Below are positions 49,210 to 60,039 of a stretch of DNA of 64,000 bases, piece after piece. The stretch lies in assembly GCA_035222895.1 (NCBI GenBank), contig JAVYIG010000632.1, positions 124,001 through 188,000 of the forward strand, given 5' to 3'. Numbering within the stretch: position 1 is the first letter of the stretch; each line of letters begins with the position of its first letter. A model generated the notes under the pieces. That model was not told the origin of the DNA and made no database searches. It was given only the letters and a program-made list of their open reading frames with translations. The DNA is from Strongylocentrotus droebachiensis. Its lineage: Eukaryota > Echinodermata > Echinoidea > Camarodonta > Strongylocentrotidae. A program made the translations under genes and the position numbers.

Positions 49210-51680
49210 TACACAATATTAATGCCCTTTTAGTTCTCAGCAGACGAATTCCTTATTTAAATCTGTTTTGCACTTTCTCCCCTCCCTCGGGCTAGAGCCC
49301 CTCCCCCCCCCCCCCGATATAAACATTGGTGTTGATTATGATGAATTTAATATTAAAAAGCGCCATTTTGGGGGACGTACAAAAAATGCGGTAAAAATGC
49401 GGTAAAAAACAATGAAACAAAGTGCAAGGGTAATTAGCCTGACCATTATGCCCACATGACTTTCAAAAATTACCTGTAAGAAGAAAAATTGAAACAGTTT
49501 GATTTCCCTTCGTAGCTGTTTCCAAAGATGTGGTGATGCTTGTGTGTGGAACTGATCCCCCGCGACTAGGGGCGTAGCATGAACGTTTGGGGGAGGGGCA
49601 CTGCGGTGCTACTCTAAACTGCCAGGCGAATTTAGAAGGCTTCTTATTGTGGGAGGTGCAGGGTGGTCCTTTCTATACTCTTCTCTCGTTCTTTCCCCTT
49701 TTCTCTTTTCCTTCCTCTCTTTTCTCATTTTTCTTTTCTTCATTTCTTCTCCATTCGATTGGGGGCACCCCCCCCCCCCCCGTGCCGCACGCGAGCTACG
49801 ACACTATCCAAACTTTTTGTCTTGGGTATGACAAGAAGAGGTATATTTAGAGTATTAACCAAACGACTTGTTGAGAAAATAAAAGATGACGACGATGAGA
49901 TTGGGGGGGGGGGGGGGGGTTCGGAGAAGGCTGAGAAGATGGTGGCGGTGGTGGTGGTGGTTTGGTGAGTAGGGTAGGGTGGGGTCAGAGGATAAAGTTC
50001 GGAGCCAGCCACAGTGCTCGGGGTCGACGCGGGAGCGTGAGAAACTGAGAACGCGCTGGAAAATGAGAGTTGGAAGCGACATGTAGCGTCATCAATTACG
50101 GTCATTAGCAAACCTCCCGGGATCCCCAAAGAAATGTGACATAAAATATTGCTCTTTCTCCTTGTCTTGACGATCGGAGGAGGTAACCCGCCGGTTCACA
50201 CTGCTCTCATAATGTTGTATTCCTCTCTGATTGGGTACGTTCACATTATTTTACAGAATGATTAAAAAAAAACATGAATCCTGCACATTAATGTTCAGAA
50301 CAACTTGTTAATAGACGAACTTGTTAGACGAAAACGGGTTAGTGGTATTGTATTTCGACAAGGTTTTAGCTTCATCCAGTGGCGTAGATATTGGGGCACA
50401 GGGGGTGCATGCCGCACGCCCTCCCTATGAATGTTGAAAAGCTAAAAGGGTATAATGAGAAAGAGAGAAAGGGAGATCATCAGCGGACTTGTGAAATGAA
50501 AGTTCCTAGTCCTGGCTAGCGGAGGTAGTGGGTAACCCTTTTCATCTGGGGAGGGGGTGGGCTGCTCAAGCGAACGTGCTGACGAAATGAAAATAAAAAC
50601 TATTCGTGAGGGGAAAAACAATTATTTGCCCTTTTCCTAAAGGAGTTTCGAGGCAACAAGAACTGGGCATCAGTTACCCCACCCCTCCTCCCAGTGTCAG
50701 TCTTTAAAAAAAAATACTTCTTTAAAACCTAAAATAACGTAAACAAAATGTTTGTAATAACTGGAAATGGAAATTTGAAAAAACAATATCATAAAGTATG
50801 TTTCTAAAAAAGAAAATAGTTCTTGACCCCACACACAAACACACGAGCACTTACACAAACAATTTTTTTTTTTTTAAAGTTAACAATTATTCGTTCGTTC
50901 AAGGATTGTTATTATGAGTTCTTATATTTATGATGAATCTTATTATTTTTATGTTGTTTTTATACCATATCGTGTAAAATATATATCGATATATTATTGC
51001 AGATTATCGCATTATAGGAACTGTGTTTTAAAATGTGTTCATTATAATCTTAGAAAATCAGAAGCAATTTAAAAGAATGCTCCTTACATCTTCTTAAAAA
51101 CAATTTATATATTATAAAGAGAAAAGATAAACTTTCTTTCCATAATAAATGAAGTGGGATTCTATACTACCAATTATGTTTAAGTTTACTGTAAAGTATA
51201 ATTGTCGATTTCTTCATTAAACTACACAAACAGGTTCTCAAGCTAATGATATCAGTTATGTGAAAATCGTATTGTATCATTTCATGGAATATGCTTTTGT
51301 GAACTGAAAGGTATCACTAAAATATTTTTAGCAGAAGGAAAGCATCAGAGGCCTCCACTTCAAAAGTAAAAGGAGCTTTTTTTCTGCACCTGGGCTGAAA
51401 ACAGGGTGACTGCCTCGGTCAGGTATACGCCCGCAAACTCGCCATGAATCAGTCCATAACGACACAACAATGCCACAATTTACGACCAATTGAATCTTCA
51501 TTTAGCTACGAAATTGTACACAATATAACCATTATCGTATATCATTCGTCAGGTAGAATGCGAATTCAATATGCTGTTTTATCGCATTGAAGTTGAAGAA
51601 TTGGATAGGATACAAAGAAGATAACGCAAGTGCATGTACTAAAGTCCCTTTATTTCATTTTGATAAGTTCCGTAAGATGG
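49210..51680. other. Unique sequence with homopolymer runs, no gene seen
   Basis: C runs at 49302 and 49769 and a G run at 49903. CAGTGGCGTAGATATTGGGG at 50377 resembles a hAT terminus without a partner. Confidence 0.5.
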
Positions 51681-52198
51681 TTAAAGGTACTAATACAAAG
51701 TTTCGGTATGGGGTAATGAATTTGGTTTAAATGAACATATCGGAAGCATATGCGATCCTTCAATGTTCAGTGATCGTTGTCGCGTTTAAAATCGAGTCTA
51801 AAGTTATGAAATTGTAAATAATAAACTCTTTATGCTGTATAGCTCCCTCTCAAGGTCAAGATATTAATTAAGCGTTAAAACAATGTTTCTTGACTAAATC
51901 GACTGATTAGCTTTTCCCGTTTGAAGATTATATATCACAACTAAATATTCTGAAATTGTCATGGTCGCAGCTACAATGTACCATTTTACGGCCGTAGGCG
52001 CTATTTGAAATTTATCAAAATTTACCGGGAGCACCGGTAAATCTTTATATTCAATTTTTCTCGAAAGCAGAGGTGTTTTAGGGGCTAAAGTTTCTAGTGC
52101 TTATAATACATCCACAGGGGTATCCAAATATATCAACATTGTAAAGAATCACTATCCACCCAATTTTCAAAATTTCCCAAAACTTTGTATTACCTTAA
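51681..52198. mobile_element. TTAA-flanked MITE, copy 2
   Basis: It starts TTAA then AGGTACTAATACAAAGTTTC and ends AACTTTGTATTACC then TTAA at 52195-52198. It is collinear with copy 1 but about 150 bp longer. The extra block lies at about 51900-52045 and includes ACCATTTTACGGCCGTAGGC and a short ACCGGGAGCACCGGT palindrome. The longer form is probably closer to the ancestral element, with a deletion in copy 1, but the reverse is possible. Confidence 0.65.
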
Positions 52199-52689
52199 AC
52201 GTTTTGACAGCATTGATTGAACTGCCTAAAAGCATGGTTCGACTACATGACAAAGTAATCAACAAGGTACTGAAGGGAACGTCCACTCGGCATCAAGTTG
52301 GTTTATAAGCATAACTATGAGAGAGTATTTTGAGTGAAGGTTTAGTAAAGCCAATAAAGGAAAAGAAAGTTTTAAAGTTATGTTCTATCAAACAACATTG
52401 CTTGGCAGCTTTGTAGTTTGTGTGAGCACTGCTCTTATTCGTTTTGTACATGATACTAAAACCGTTCATTAATTTCCATTTCCTGAAGAGAAATTAATTC
52501 ATTTGTTTTTACAAAGACCTATTTTGCTTCAGAGATAATTATGATAAATGAAAGTTACCTGAGATCGAGAGTAGGTACAGAGACTAAGCTGACAAGATGT
52601 GAAATAGCGCCATCTTTTAGTACACGCTGAGGAGCTGCCATGGATTTCTACCACATGGGAATTTCCCATGTTTTCATCAACAAACGCGT

Positions 52690-52768
52690 GGCGAGAGAAA
52701 AAGAGAGAGAGATAGTGTGAGAGACAGAGAGAGAGAGAGAGACAGAGACAGAGAGAGAGGGGGAGGGG
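52690..52768 (+). repeat. (GA)n/(GACA)n tract
   Basis: A purine-rich dinucleotide repeat with GACAGAGA interruptions. Confidence 0.85.
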
Positions 52769-52966
52769 TACATGGGTGATAACACTGCATGCAATTCCAT
52801 GTAATGCAATACAAAAAGGGGAATATAATATGCAATATAAGTGGATATCGTTTGTAATATTGTGTTCGATTTGTCAGTTTTTCTTAGTTATTCCCAAGTA
52901 ATCATTTACATTTTTTTTAAATCAAGTAGTTGAGACTTGAGATAGCAAAATGGTAAGTCAAAGGAA

Positions 52967-53123
52967 GGTACCCGGCCAAGAGGGAAACCAAGAACTAACT
53001 GGGAGGAGAACCTGGAGAGGAATGACAATGCAAGAGGGTACTACGATGGCAGAAAACAGAAATGTGTGGGCAAAATGTTGCAATCAACCTCCGGGCTGGG
53101 AGAAGATGTACCTTGATAGATAG
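52967..53123 (+). pseudogene. Decayed C-terminal fragment of a retroelement polyprotein
   Basis: One frame gives G-T-R-P-R-G-K-P-R-T-N-W-E-E-N-L-E-R from 52967. After an apparent 1-nt insertion near 53020, the next frame continues with GMTMQEGTTMAENRNVWAK and reaches TAG at 53121. A basic GxRPRGKPRxxW stretch, then xLE, then an acidic/Ala stretch with R-x-x-W, is typical of the region after the RT domain in several LINE clades. The fragment is only about 50 codons long and frameshifted. No RT motifs precede it. It has no relation in sequence to the LINE at 8157-10413. The assignment rests on pattern recognition and is tentative. Confidence 0.4.
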
Positions 53124-53422
53124 AAGACGAAAAAGTACAAACGAAACAGCACCGAAACACACAATTTTTCCCCTCTCAATTCTTACTTCTTCTATTTTTG
53201 AGCGATGGGTTGAGTAATATTGTCCCAGGGGTGCTCCTATTCCCAGGTTCCAATTTTGATCTGGGATCGCACGCTGTGATGCAACGACCAGATGGAAGGC
53301 AGACCAGAGAACGTGCCTCTGGGTAGACAAAGGGAGAGAAGGTGAAGGAGATAAGTGTGTCAATTGTTGATGTTCCTCTCCCTCTTCCTATTTATCCCAA
53401 ATAGCATATAAAACAGAGAAAA

Positions 53423-53684
53423 CAGGGGCGGATCCAGCTTTTTATAAAGGGGGGGTTGGGGTGGTATGCGAGGGAGCGTAGCGACCAAGTCCAAGCGAGC
53501 GGAGCGAGCGAGGGGGGAGGGTGTGGGAGGGGGTGTCCCCCCTCCCACAGTAGGGAAAAATTTTGAAAATCTGTGTGTGAAAATGGCGTTTTCTTGCGAT
53601 AAGATTTTAAAAAATGGTCCCCGGATTTTTTTTGGGGGGGTTGCAACCCCCCCAACCCCCCCCCCCCCCCTAGATCCGCCACTG
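53423..53684. mobile_element. Short hAT-like element with 5-bp target duplication, second copy
   Basis: The left end is CAGGGGCGGATCCAGC and the reverse complement of the right end is CAGTGGCGGATCTAGG. The flanking direct repeats are GAAAA at 53418-53422 and 53685-53689. The interior has a G run near the left end, GAGCGGAGCGAGCGAG, and G/C runs near the right end. Like the copy at 44182 it uses a 5-bp rather than 8-bp duplication, which points to a separate hAT-like lineage. The repetitive GAAAA flank makes this duplication weaker evidence than AGTAA at the other copy. Confidence 0.65.
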
Positions 53685-54065
53685 GAAAATGTCGGAGAGT
53701 TTTACGACAAATTAAAATCTCACAATCGTTCGGAGAAGGGTAGTACTAGTAGGCCTATTTGTATAAGAAAGTTTTCTTTTCGAGACAAGTTCTACATTAA
53801 TTTTAACCAAGGTTTATGGTGTACCAGATGCATTATCTAAAGATGACTCCATTCGTAGAGAGATAGATAATAATATTACTGCACTCGGGTTACAAAAACA
53901 GAAAGCAATGAAAATAAAAAAACTACATGTACGTAACTATGATAACGCTGTGTGTGTACATGGTGATTTTCAATTATTTCTGAAGTTTCGGACAAGTCAA
54001 TTGAATGGACATGCGAAAACTGAATGATTTTTAGTTTATCCTGAAATTGACCCTCCCCCTCTCCA

Positions 54066-54096
54066 ATACTCAACCATATAATATATGGTTGAGTAT
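54066..54096. repeat. 14-bp-arm hairpin
   Basis: ATACTCAACCATAT and its exact reverse complement ATATGGTTGAGTAT enclose AAT. The hairpin lies immediately before TA- and CT-rich sequence. Confidence 0.8.
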
Positions 54097-54111
54097 ATAT
54101 TATATTATATA

Positions 54112-54157
<46 letters not shown>

Positions 54158-54196
54158 CCCTCTCTCCCCCTCCCCCTCTCTCTCTCCATCTCTCAT
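54112..54196 (+). repeat. (CT)n and CCCT tract
   Basis: Pure CT at 54112-54152, then C-richer pyrimidine sequence. Confidence 0.88.
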
Positions 54197-54410
54197 GGAT
54201 GTTTCCCATGTTTTGTGTCTCGTAATCTCGCATTCACATCGTGGGAAAGTGGTGTCGACTCGCTGCTAATCAAAATACCGATGTATTACATGCATGCTCC
54301 TGGGACGGGCATCGTCTCCTCACGAGCAAGACTTTCCCAAGCCCCTCGCTTCACAGCGTTTGGCTTACCGTGCCAGGCTGATTGTGTCCTGACAATAATG
54401 TGTCTAGTCG

Positions 54411-54532
54411 GGGGCCTGTATCATAAAAATTGTAATATCAATAGTAACTGCTTAATTTCTATGACAAATTTGCTTTTAGCCAATCAAATACAACGATTTC
54501 GGTAGCTTATAACAGTTATTGTAACAAGGCCC
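54411..54532. mobile_element. Possible short MITE with GGGCC ends
   Basis: GGGGCCTGTATCATAAAAAT at the left and the reverse complement of the right end (GGGCCTTGTTACAATAACTG) are loosely inverted. Short MITEs with ends of this general form (GGGCCnGTnTCATAAA) are common in animal genomes. The arms are badly decayed and no target duplication is seen. Confidence 0.35.
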
Positions 54533-54654
54533 TTAAGTTACTTTTTACCAAGGGACGAAATGTTTATCAAACCAAAGAGCTTGAACATGAAGAGAAACAA
54601 GTAGCGAGAATTAGAATGCCCATTAAATCATAACTCCTGTATCAAACAAAAGGC

Positions 54655-54925
54655 ACATACCTCATACTTCAAACTTAAATATTTAACTTTTGTGACTTCA
54701 AATTTCAAATCTTCAGACTTAAAATCTTCAAAACTAACTTCAAAACTGCAACTTCAAAACTAATTTTAAAAACTGTAACTTTCAAACTTCACACTTAAAA
54801 ACTTAAAAACTTAAAAACTCCAAAACTCTAAAATGTTAAAACTTCAGAACTTCAATTTATAATCTTTAAATTGTTTTACTTTAAATGTCAAACTTCAAGT
54901 TTTAAGCTTTAAACTTCTTGACTGA
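54655..54925 (+). repeat. Quasi-periodic AACTTCAAA tract
   Basis: Some 270 bp consist of AACTTCAAAACT, CTTAAAAACTTAAAA and CTTCAGACTTAAA-like words recurring at irregular 8-16-bp spacing. This is a badly decayed short tandem array with no open frame. Confidence 0.75.
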
Positions 54926-55022
54926 CATTTTCCTCAATATTATGCTCAAAAGTCATCATCTCCCCGATCATCTAGCTAGACCAGACCGTTGACTTGCTGT
55001 GTATACAGTATTTACCAGAGAA

Positions 55023-55430
55023 ATGACCGGTGCGTCAGAACGACGTAAGATCCCAACTAGCGAAAGTGTCGCGTGCCTATTTTGCTTTCTATCTTTCTCT
55101 CGCACGACAGCGGCGCGCGCCGGACCCAAACAAAATTGGCGGGAGAGTGGTAGCTGTCATAACCCTCTAAACTCATCAACATCATTGGAGTGTAGTTTGG
55201 CCACGGAATGGATTCCACATTACGCTCGACCGAGCCCTAGAAATGCTGGGAAGAAGAAGGAGGAGGATATCTTATCTTCCAGTTTCATCACCGTGAAATT
55301 TCGGAAGGAAACAGGAGATGAGGGAGCGATGAGTTTCAAGCTCAGAGCGAAAACAACATCGCCAACATTCTTTTTGTGTTTTGATAAAAGAAGAACTTTT
55401 TATCGTAGAATGGAGCGGGATTTGATTTGA
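55023..55430 (+). CDS. Unrecognised open frame, 135 codons
   Basis: ATG at 55023 opens a frame to TGA at 55428-55430. I recognise no family. The predicted protein is basic, with a Lys/Glu-rich patch in the middle, no signal peptide and no clear membrane segment. In its favour, it is the longest frame in the window that is neither low-complexity nor in a retroelement, and it lies in a patch richer in GC and CpG than its surroundings (about 55020-55270). Against it, there is no homology I can name, and a frame of this length is not rare by chance in 64 kb. No splice or promoter context is evident. It may be chance, or a 5' exon associated with a CpG-richer promoter. Confidence 0.15.
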   Translation: MTGASERRKIPTSESVACLFCFLSFSRTTAARAGPKQNWRESGSCHNPLNSSTSLECSLATEWIPHYARPSPRNAGKKKEEDILSSSFITVKFRKETGDEGAMSFKLRAKTTSPTFFLCFDKRRTFYRRMERDLI

Positions 55431-55760
55431 TTTAGATTTGATGTAGTGATAAGGGAGTAAATTAATTGCCATTCACAAAAGACAAATATATCAGCCGTAC
55501 TCTGTAATTTGTTATTTCTCTTTTGTTCAATCATCTTTCTTGTGGTGCATGTACTATGTAGTTTGGAAGGGTTACTTGTTTGGTGTCGAATCTATAATTT
55601 TTATACCTAGTAAACTTACCAGGTGAAATTAATTTTTTTTTTCTTTCAGTATTGCTCCATTTCAACCAAATCCTCCCTTCTTCGGAAGTATCCTTTTCCT
55701 AATCTTTCTCTTCTTCTTTCCCTTCAAAATGTATATATGTTTGCAGATGTTATATGGGAA

Positions 55761-55960
55761 AACAACTTTATTAAAACATTAATATGTTTCACCCTTTTTT
55801 CTAAATTTCTTTCCCTCCCCTACTCTCTCTCTCTCTATATATATCTATCTATCTCTTTATCTCTCAACAACTTTATTAATACATTCATATGTCTCACGTT
55901 TTTTTCTAAATTTCTTTCCCTCCCCATAGTCTCTCTCTCTCTCTTTATCCCTCACTCCTT
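55761..55960 (+). repeat. Tandem duplication, 105-bp period, with CT tract
   Basis: AACAACTTTATTAAAACATT at 55761 recurs at 55866, followed in both copies by TTTTTTCTAAATTTCTTTCC and a CT microsatellite. A further CT tract continues to about 56070. Confidence 0.8.
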
Positions 55961-55972
55961 TTCTCTCCCCTG

Positions 55973-56005
<33 letters not shown>

Positions 56006-56074
56006 TCCCTCTCTCTCCCCCGCTCTCCCTCTCTCCCCTTCCCCCTCTCTCTCTCTCTCTGTCTCCTATCATAT

Positions 56075-57237
56075 CTCCGTGTCTCCTGGTATTCATTCTA
56101 TGAGTAACTAACTGTTCGTTCTCAGGTCCTCTTGTAATCTCTCACCTCACTCCATCACTCATCACCCGACCCGCTGCGGCCGTGACACCTCCACGCTGCC
56201 GGGACTCTGCCGCCGTTCTCACGCTCCCTCCCGCTTGCCTGCGTGCTTGCTGCAGCTCGTATGCCTGTCGGCTGGCTCGTCTGTTTGCTTATCAATTTTC
56301 TGATGATTACTTTCTACCTCTGTCTGATCGCGGTTTATTTTTGAGCGCGAAAGTTCACCGCCTCTTGTCGTCTGCAAGAAAAATGTGGTATAACTTATTT
56401 ATTTTTCCCCCGGATCCTTTTCTAGTGCTTCTATCTTCTTTTGTTGTTGTATTTGTTAATATACTTCCGAGTTGTACGTTATTGATATATATGGATTAAT
56501 TTGGCTTTATGTTGCCGTCTTTTTTTAAAATGTTTGTTCGTTTGTTAATTTCATATTTTTTAACATCCGCCTATAAAACAGTATTTTTTAAATTCGTGAG
56601 GGTTACATTAAATGATTCCATGGGGATTGCTTCGGGCCAACCAGCATTTGATTTTTGGCAAAGTAATGTTCCGAGAAATAATGGTGCATAGGCAATGCTG
56701 AAGCGGATGAGAAGCATTAAAAATCTTTCGTTTTAAGTTCATTTTTGTTGTTCATTTTCGTTCATTTTCGCCAAATGAAATACTCGCCCAAGTCCATAGC
56801 AATGCAAGATAGAAAAGAGGAATGATTTATACTGGGTCGGGCCAAAATGTAGGTCACAACTATACTCCGTTAGGTGTCGATACAAGCATTCCCACACGTG
56901 TTCTTTATAATGGACAATACCATGGTATATAATCCAATTTATTTCACTCGTTTTTGGAAGATTCAGACCCCCTACTATTATTGTCAGCGCGCGCATGCCA
57001 ATTTCTTTCTTCTGACTCATCCAGCCTGTGACTACCTGCCTGGCATAACTTCTGAATTGAAGTTTGATTTTGGCTTTCAACATCGCACTGTTCGACGAAA
57101 AATCATTCGCAATTGAACCCTTTCAACAGCGAAATACATGTGAATCGTGTTCACATCATTTGCTTATAAAGAGCGAATGTTTATCATGAATTAACATGGT
57201 GGCATTGGCACATGTCACTTATAAAATGGCGCCTGGT
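56075..57237. other. Unique sequence, no gene seen
   Basis: The GC-richer patch 56160-56280 has frames on the plus strand but nothing recognisable. The 114-codon minus-strand frame at 56739-57083 is likewise unrecognised. Confidence 0.5.
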
Positions 57238-57345
57238 CGGAATACTCCGCGCGGAGTGGAACATGTGCATAATATCATTTTGCGGAATAATTATAATTTC
57301 AATGTAAAGCACCTAGATATGTAGTATGAAGCGCTATACAAATTT
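57238..57345 (+). mobile_element. SINE family 2, truncated copy
   Basis: GGAATACTCCGCGCGGAGTG aligns to GGAATGCTCCCCAGGGAGTG in the copy at 63490. It is followed by the tail TGTAAAGCACCTAGATATG and TGAAGCGCTATACAAATTTG. The ACTCCGCGCGGAGT palindrome (57244-57257) falls exactly where the other copy has an imperfect CTCCCCAGGGAG palindrome, so this small hairpin is a feature of the family. No clean ATT tail remains. Confidence 0.6.
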
Positions 57346-57566
57346 GACTGTTAGTATTGATTTTGTCTTATTCCTAAATAAATCGTATTTACAACGTATT
57401 TGCAAATCAAGTGGGCTGGCAAGAACTAAGAAATTGACACGTCAACATCCAAAGATATTGCACGGATTTTCCTTTCTCAAATGTTGGCAAAGGATGTTAT
57501 TTTTCTTGTATTGATGATACGCAAATGAGAGAGCGAAAAAGAAGTAAAAACAGATGTAAATTATTA

Positions 57567-58041
57567 GGCCAATTAAAAAAAAGTAACGAGTTTCTCGTCC
57601 GGACTTTTTCAAAGAAGGAGGAGGCAGTCCTTTACCATTTACTATTTATCAATTTTTGTGCCATTTTTCTAAAATGGCCGCCATGCTAAATATAGCTGGC
57701 CAAGGTATATTTATTCACAGATATTGTGCTATATTATGAGTATACTGATGCAATGTATGACAAAACAGTTGATTTTATCATTGTATCATTTTAGTCTACT
57801 TGCTAAACAAGTTTCAAAGTTCAGAAACAATGAACAATGTTTATGATTGTGTTTAGCTTGAATTAGCTATGGAAGCTATTTATACAAAATGTACATCACT
57901 GCCTTTTTATTTTATTTTGTTGTTGTTCCTTTTTGTGCTTTTTGTGTGCTTTTTTCTAAATAGTAAATAGTAAACAAAAGGAGGGATCGGATAAAAAAGA
58001 GGCGGCGGGGACGAGAAACTCGTCAGTTTTGTTACTTGGCC
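57567..58041. mobile_element. PIF/Harbinger-like MITE, 475 bp
   Basis: The left end GGCCAATT, then AAAGTAACGAGTTTCTCGTCC, matches the reverse complement of the right end (GGCCAAGTAACAAAACTGAC then GAGTTTCTCGTCC). The flanking direct repeats are TTA at 57564-57566 and 58042-58044. A 3-bp TWA duplication is the signature of PIF/Harbinger. Inside, short segments such as AGTAAATAGTAAAC near the right end and TTTACTATTT-type complements near the left end extend the symmetry. No coding sequence. Confidence 0.68.
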
Positions 58042-58063
58042 TTATGCACTTACAATTAAATAC

Positions 58064-58300
58064 CAATTAGGCCATTAAAAAAAATATATACATATTTAGC
58101 GTCCCCACCCGCTTCCTTTTTGTGGGCCGCCTCCTTTTATTTATTTTTTTATTTTTTAAAGAAAAAAACCATTAAAACTCTGTTAAAATGGATTATTTTT
58201 TTTTAACTGCCGGCGTCCATTTGAAAAATTTACCGAGCGGCCATTTTGAGCGGCCATTTCGAAAAAAAAAAAAAAAGGGCCTCCTCCTTCCTATTTTTCA
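58064..58300. mobile_element. Partial second Harbinger-like MITE
   Basis: TTAGGCCATTAAAAAAAAT at 58066-58084 repeats the left boundary of the MITE at 57564 (TTAGGCCAATTAAAAAAAA), only 22 bp after that element ends. The interior then differs, with GTCCCCACCCGCTTCC and GGCCGCCTCC. No matching right end is evident, and the right limit given here is arbitrary. Confidence 0.35.
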
Positions 58301-59335
58301 AAAAGGGTTTCTATTTTTCAAATATCAATAATAACCCAACTCCCACCCTCCCTGGACCAACGGTCCTCGTTCCCCTCCTGACAGAAAATATAGGACAAAT
58401 CTGCGTCTTTTTGGATGCCAGAAAACTTTCAATCATTTGAGGGCAAGCAATTCAATTATCCATAGGGGACTAATTACCAGTGCGCTCGGTCGCACGCCTC
58501 GGTAGCAGAACATCAGGTACATGGTGTCTCCAAAAAAAGTGGCAACTATCTGGAGCTCTCTTTGTACTTGTTCTCGATAAAACTGTACTTGTCAATTCTG
58601 ACAGACTTTGATTTCAAATACCTCCCTATTAACTTAATCGACACGAGAAAAAGGAGGGGAAATGTGTCAATGAATTATTGTAGGTGAATGCCATTTCATA
58701 ACACTCATTTTCTAGTTTTACAGCGCTGGTGTCATGAAATGTCACTCTTTCCAAAGTGATGCTAAAACAGAGTACCGACGTTGAATCTTCTTGATATTAT
58801 TACCACATTTTATATGACTACTATTATTTCAGAGCCAGTTGCATTTTAGTCCCATAAATTTCTTTAATAATGTCAAGTTATTCTGGAATACCAGTGGAAG
58901 AGAAGATTGTAGCCAGGCGAGAGATGACCAGGAACGCCAATCAATTATAATTGATCCATGAAAAGAGGAGATGGTAGAAAGCTGCCCCATTATTCCCCTT
59001 CTCCCCCCCCCCCCCCCCCCGCGAACCCGAATTGTGAAACTATACCGATGATCGTGCAGGGTAACCGTCACCTCATTTTCATGGGGCGATTTAACAAAAT
59101 TAAATCATACAATCTGTACAATAAAATACACAATGCGCGGATAGTGAATGACATCAAGACGTATACAAATTGAGAAATCGGGGGGGGGGTACCATAATAC
59201 TTTGCAAGAGACGGCAACCCCCTGGCGATGTATAACATCTCAATTTCGTAAAGATTGTGGACTTGTTGATGAAAGCAAGAGAGAAAGGGTGTGTTCAATA
59301 GTTCATGACACTTGTCGGTATTCCACCTGCCACCA

Positions 59336-59465
59336 AGTAGATTTGCCACTCTCCACCCAGGTGAGTTAAATGGCCGCTGCGTTAGTTTAGGTAGCAAGGC
59401 TTTCGCCGGATAATGACGGTCAATGTCATAATAATTAAGCGCCATAAAGGAACCAATCATTATTG
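59336..59465 (+). mobile_element. SINE fragment with central TTTGCCACTCTCC body
   Basis: GTAGATTTGCCACTCTCCAC then CCAGGTGAGTTAAATGG matches the central body seen at 25457-25485 and, on the minus strand, at 35580-35706. The 3' side is different from family 1. It runs into TAATTAAGCGCCATAAAGGA and a TTATTGTTATCATTATT tract, an L2-like tail with only the second AAGCGC element clear. The head is missing or too decayed to see. Confidence 0.5.
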
Positions 59466-59843
59466 TTATCATTATTAATTTTATGATTATTATTAATTTT
59501 ATGATTATTAATATTTGTATCATAATTAAAAATTAACATCATCGTCAGCATTATCATCATTATTATTATTAGTAATAGTAGTAGTAGTAGGAGTTTTTAA
59601 TTATTAGTATTGTTATTATTATTAATTATCATTATTACTATTATCATTATCATTACTTACACATTATTATCATCTGACATCATCTTTATTACTTTCATGA
59701 CTATCATCTTCATCATCATCATCATCATCATCTTCATCATCATCAACATCTTCATCATCATCATCATCATCATCATCTTCATCATCATCAACATCTTCAT
59801 CATCATCATCATCATCATCATCTTCATCATCACCACCATCATC

Positions 59844-59874
<31 letters not shown>

Positions 59875-59891
59875 CCATCACCACCACCACC

Positions 59892-59922
<31 letters not shown>

Positions 59923-59933
59923 CCACCATCATC

Positions 59934-59964
<31 letters not shown>

Positions 59965-60035
59965 CCACCATCATCATCATCATCACCATCACCACCATCA
60001 TCATCATCATCACCATCATCATCATCATCGTTATC
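59455..60035 (+). repeat. Long ATT/ATC trinucleotide tract
   Basis: ATT-rich repeats at 59455-59660 change into nearly pure (ATC)n from about 59710 to 60030, with TTC, AAC and ACC variant triplets. The variants recur in blocks: CATCATCAACATCTTCATCA occurs twice in the first part, and ACCACCATC-type blocks occur in the second. Poly-Ile and poly-Met frames here are artefacts. The left end adjoins the SINE fragment at 59336-59465, whose 3' tail may have seeded the tract. Confidence 0.9.
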
Positions 60036-60039
60036 ACAA

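Noticed and set aside
49566-49804. Possible hAT-like element with GGGGCGTAGC and GCTACGACAC ends
   Set aside because: The terminal match is only about 7-8 bp and no target duplication was found.
58518-58560. Mariner-like end (GGTGTCTCCAAAAAAAGTGG)
   Set aside because: No inverted partner within the window downstream and no TA-flanked pair.
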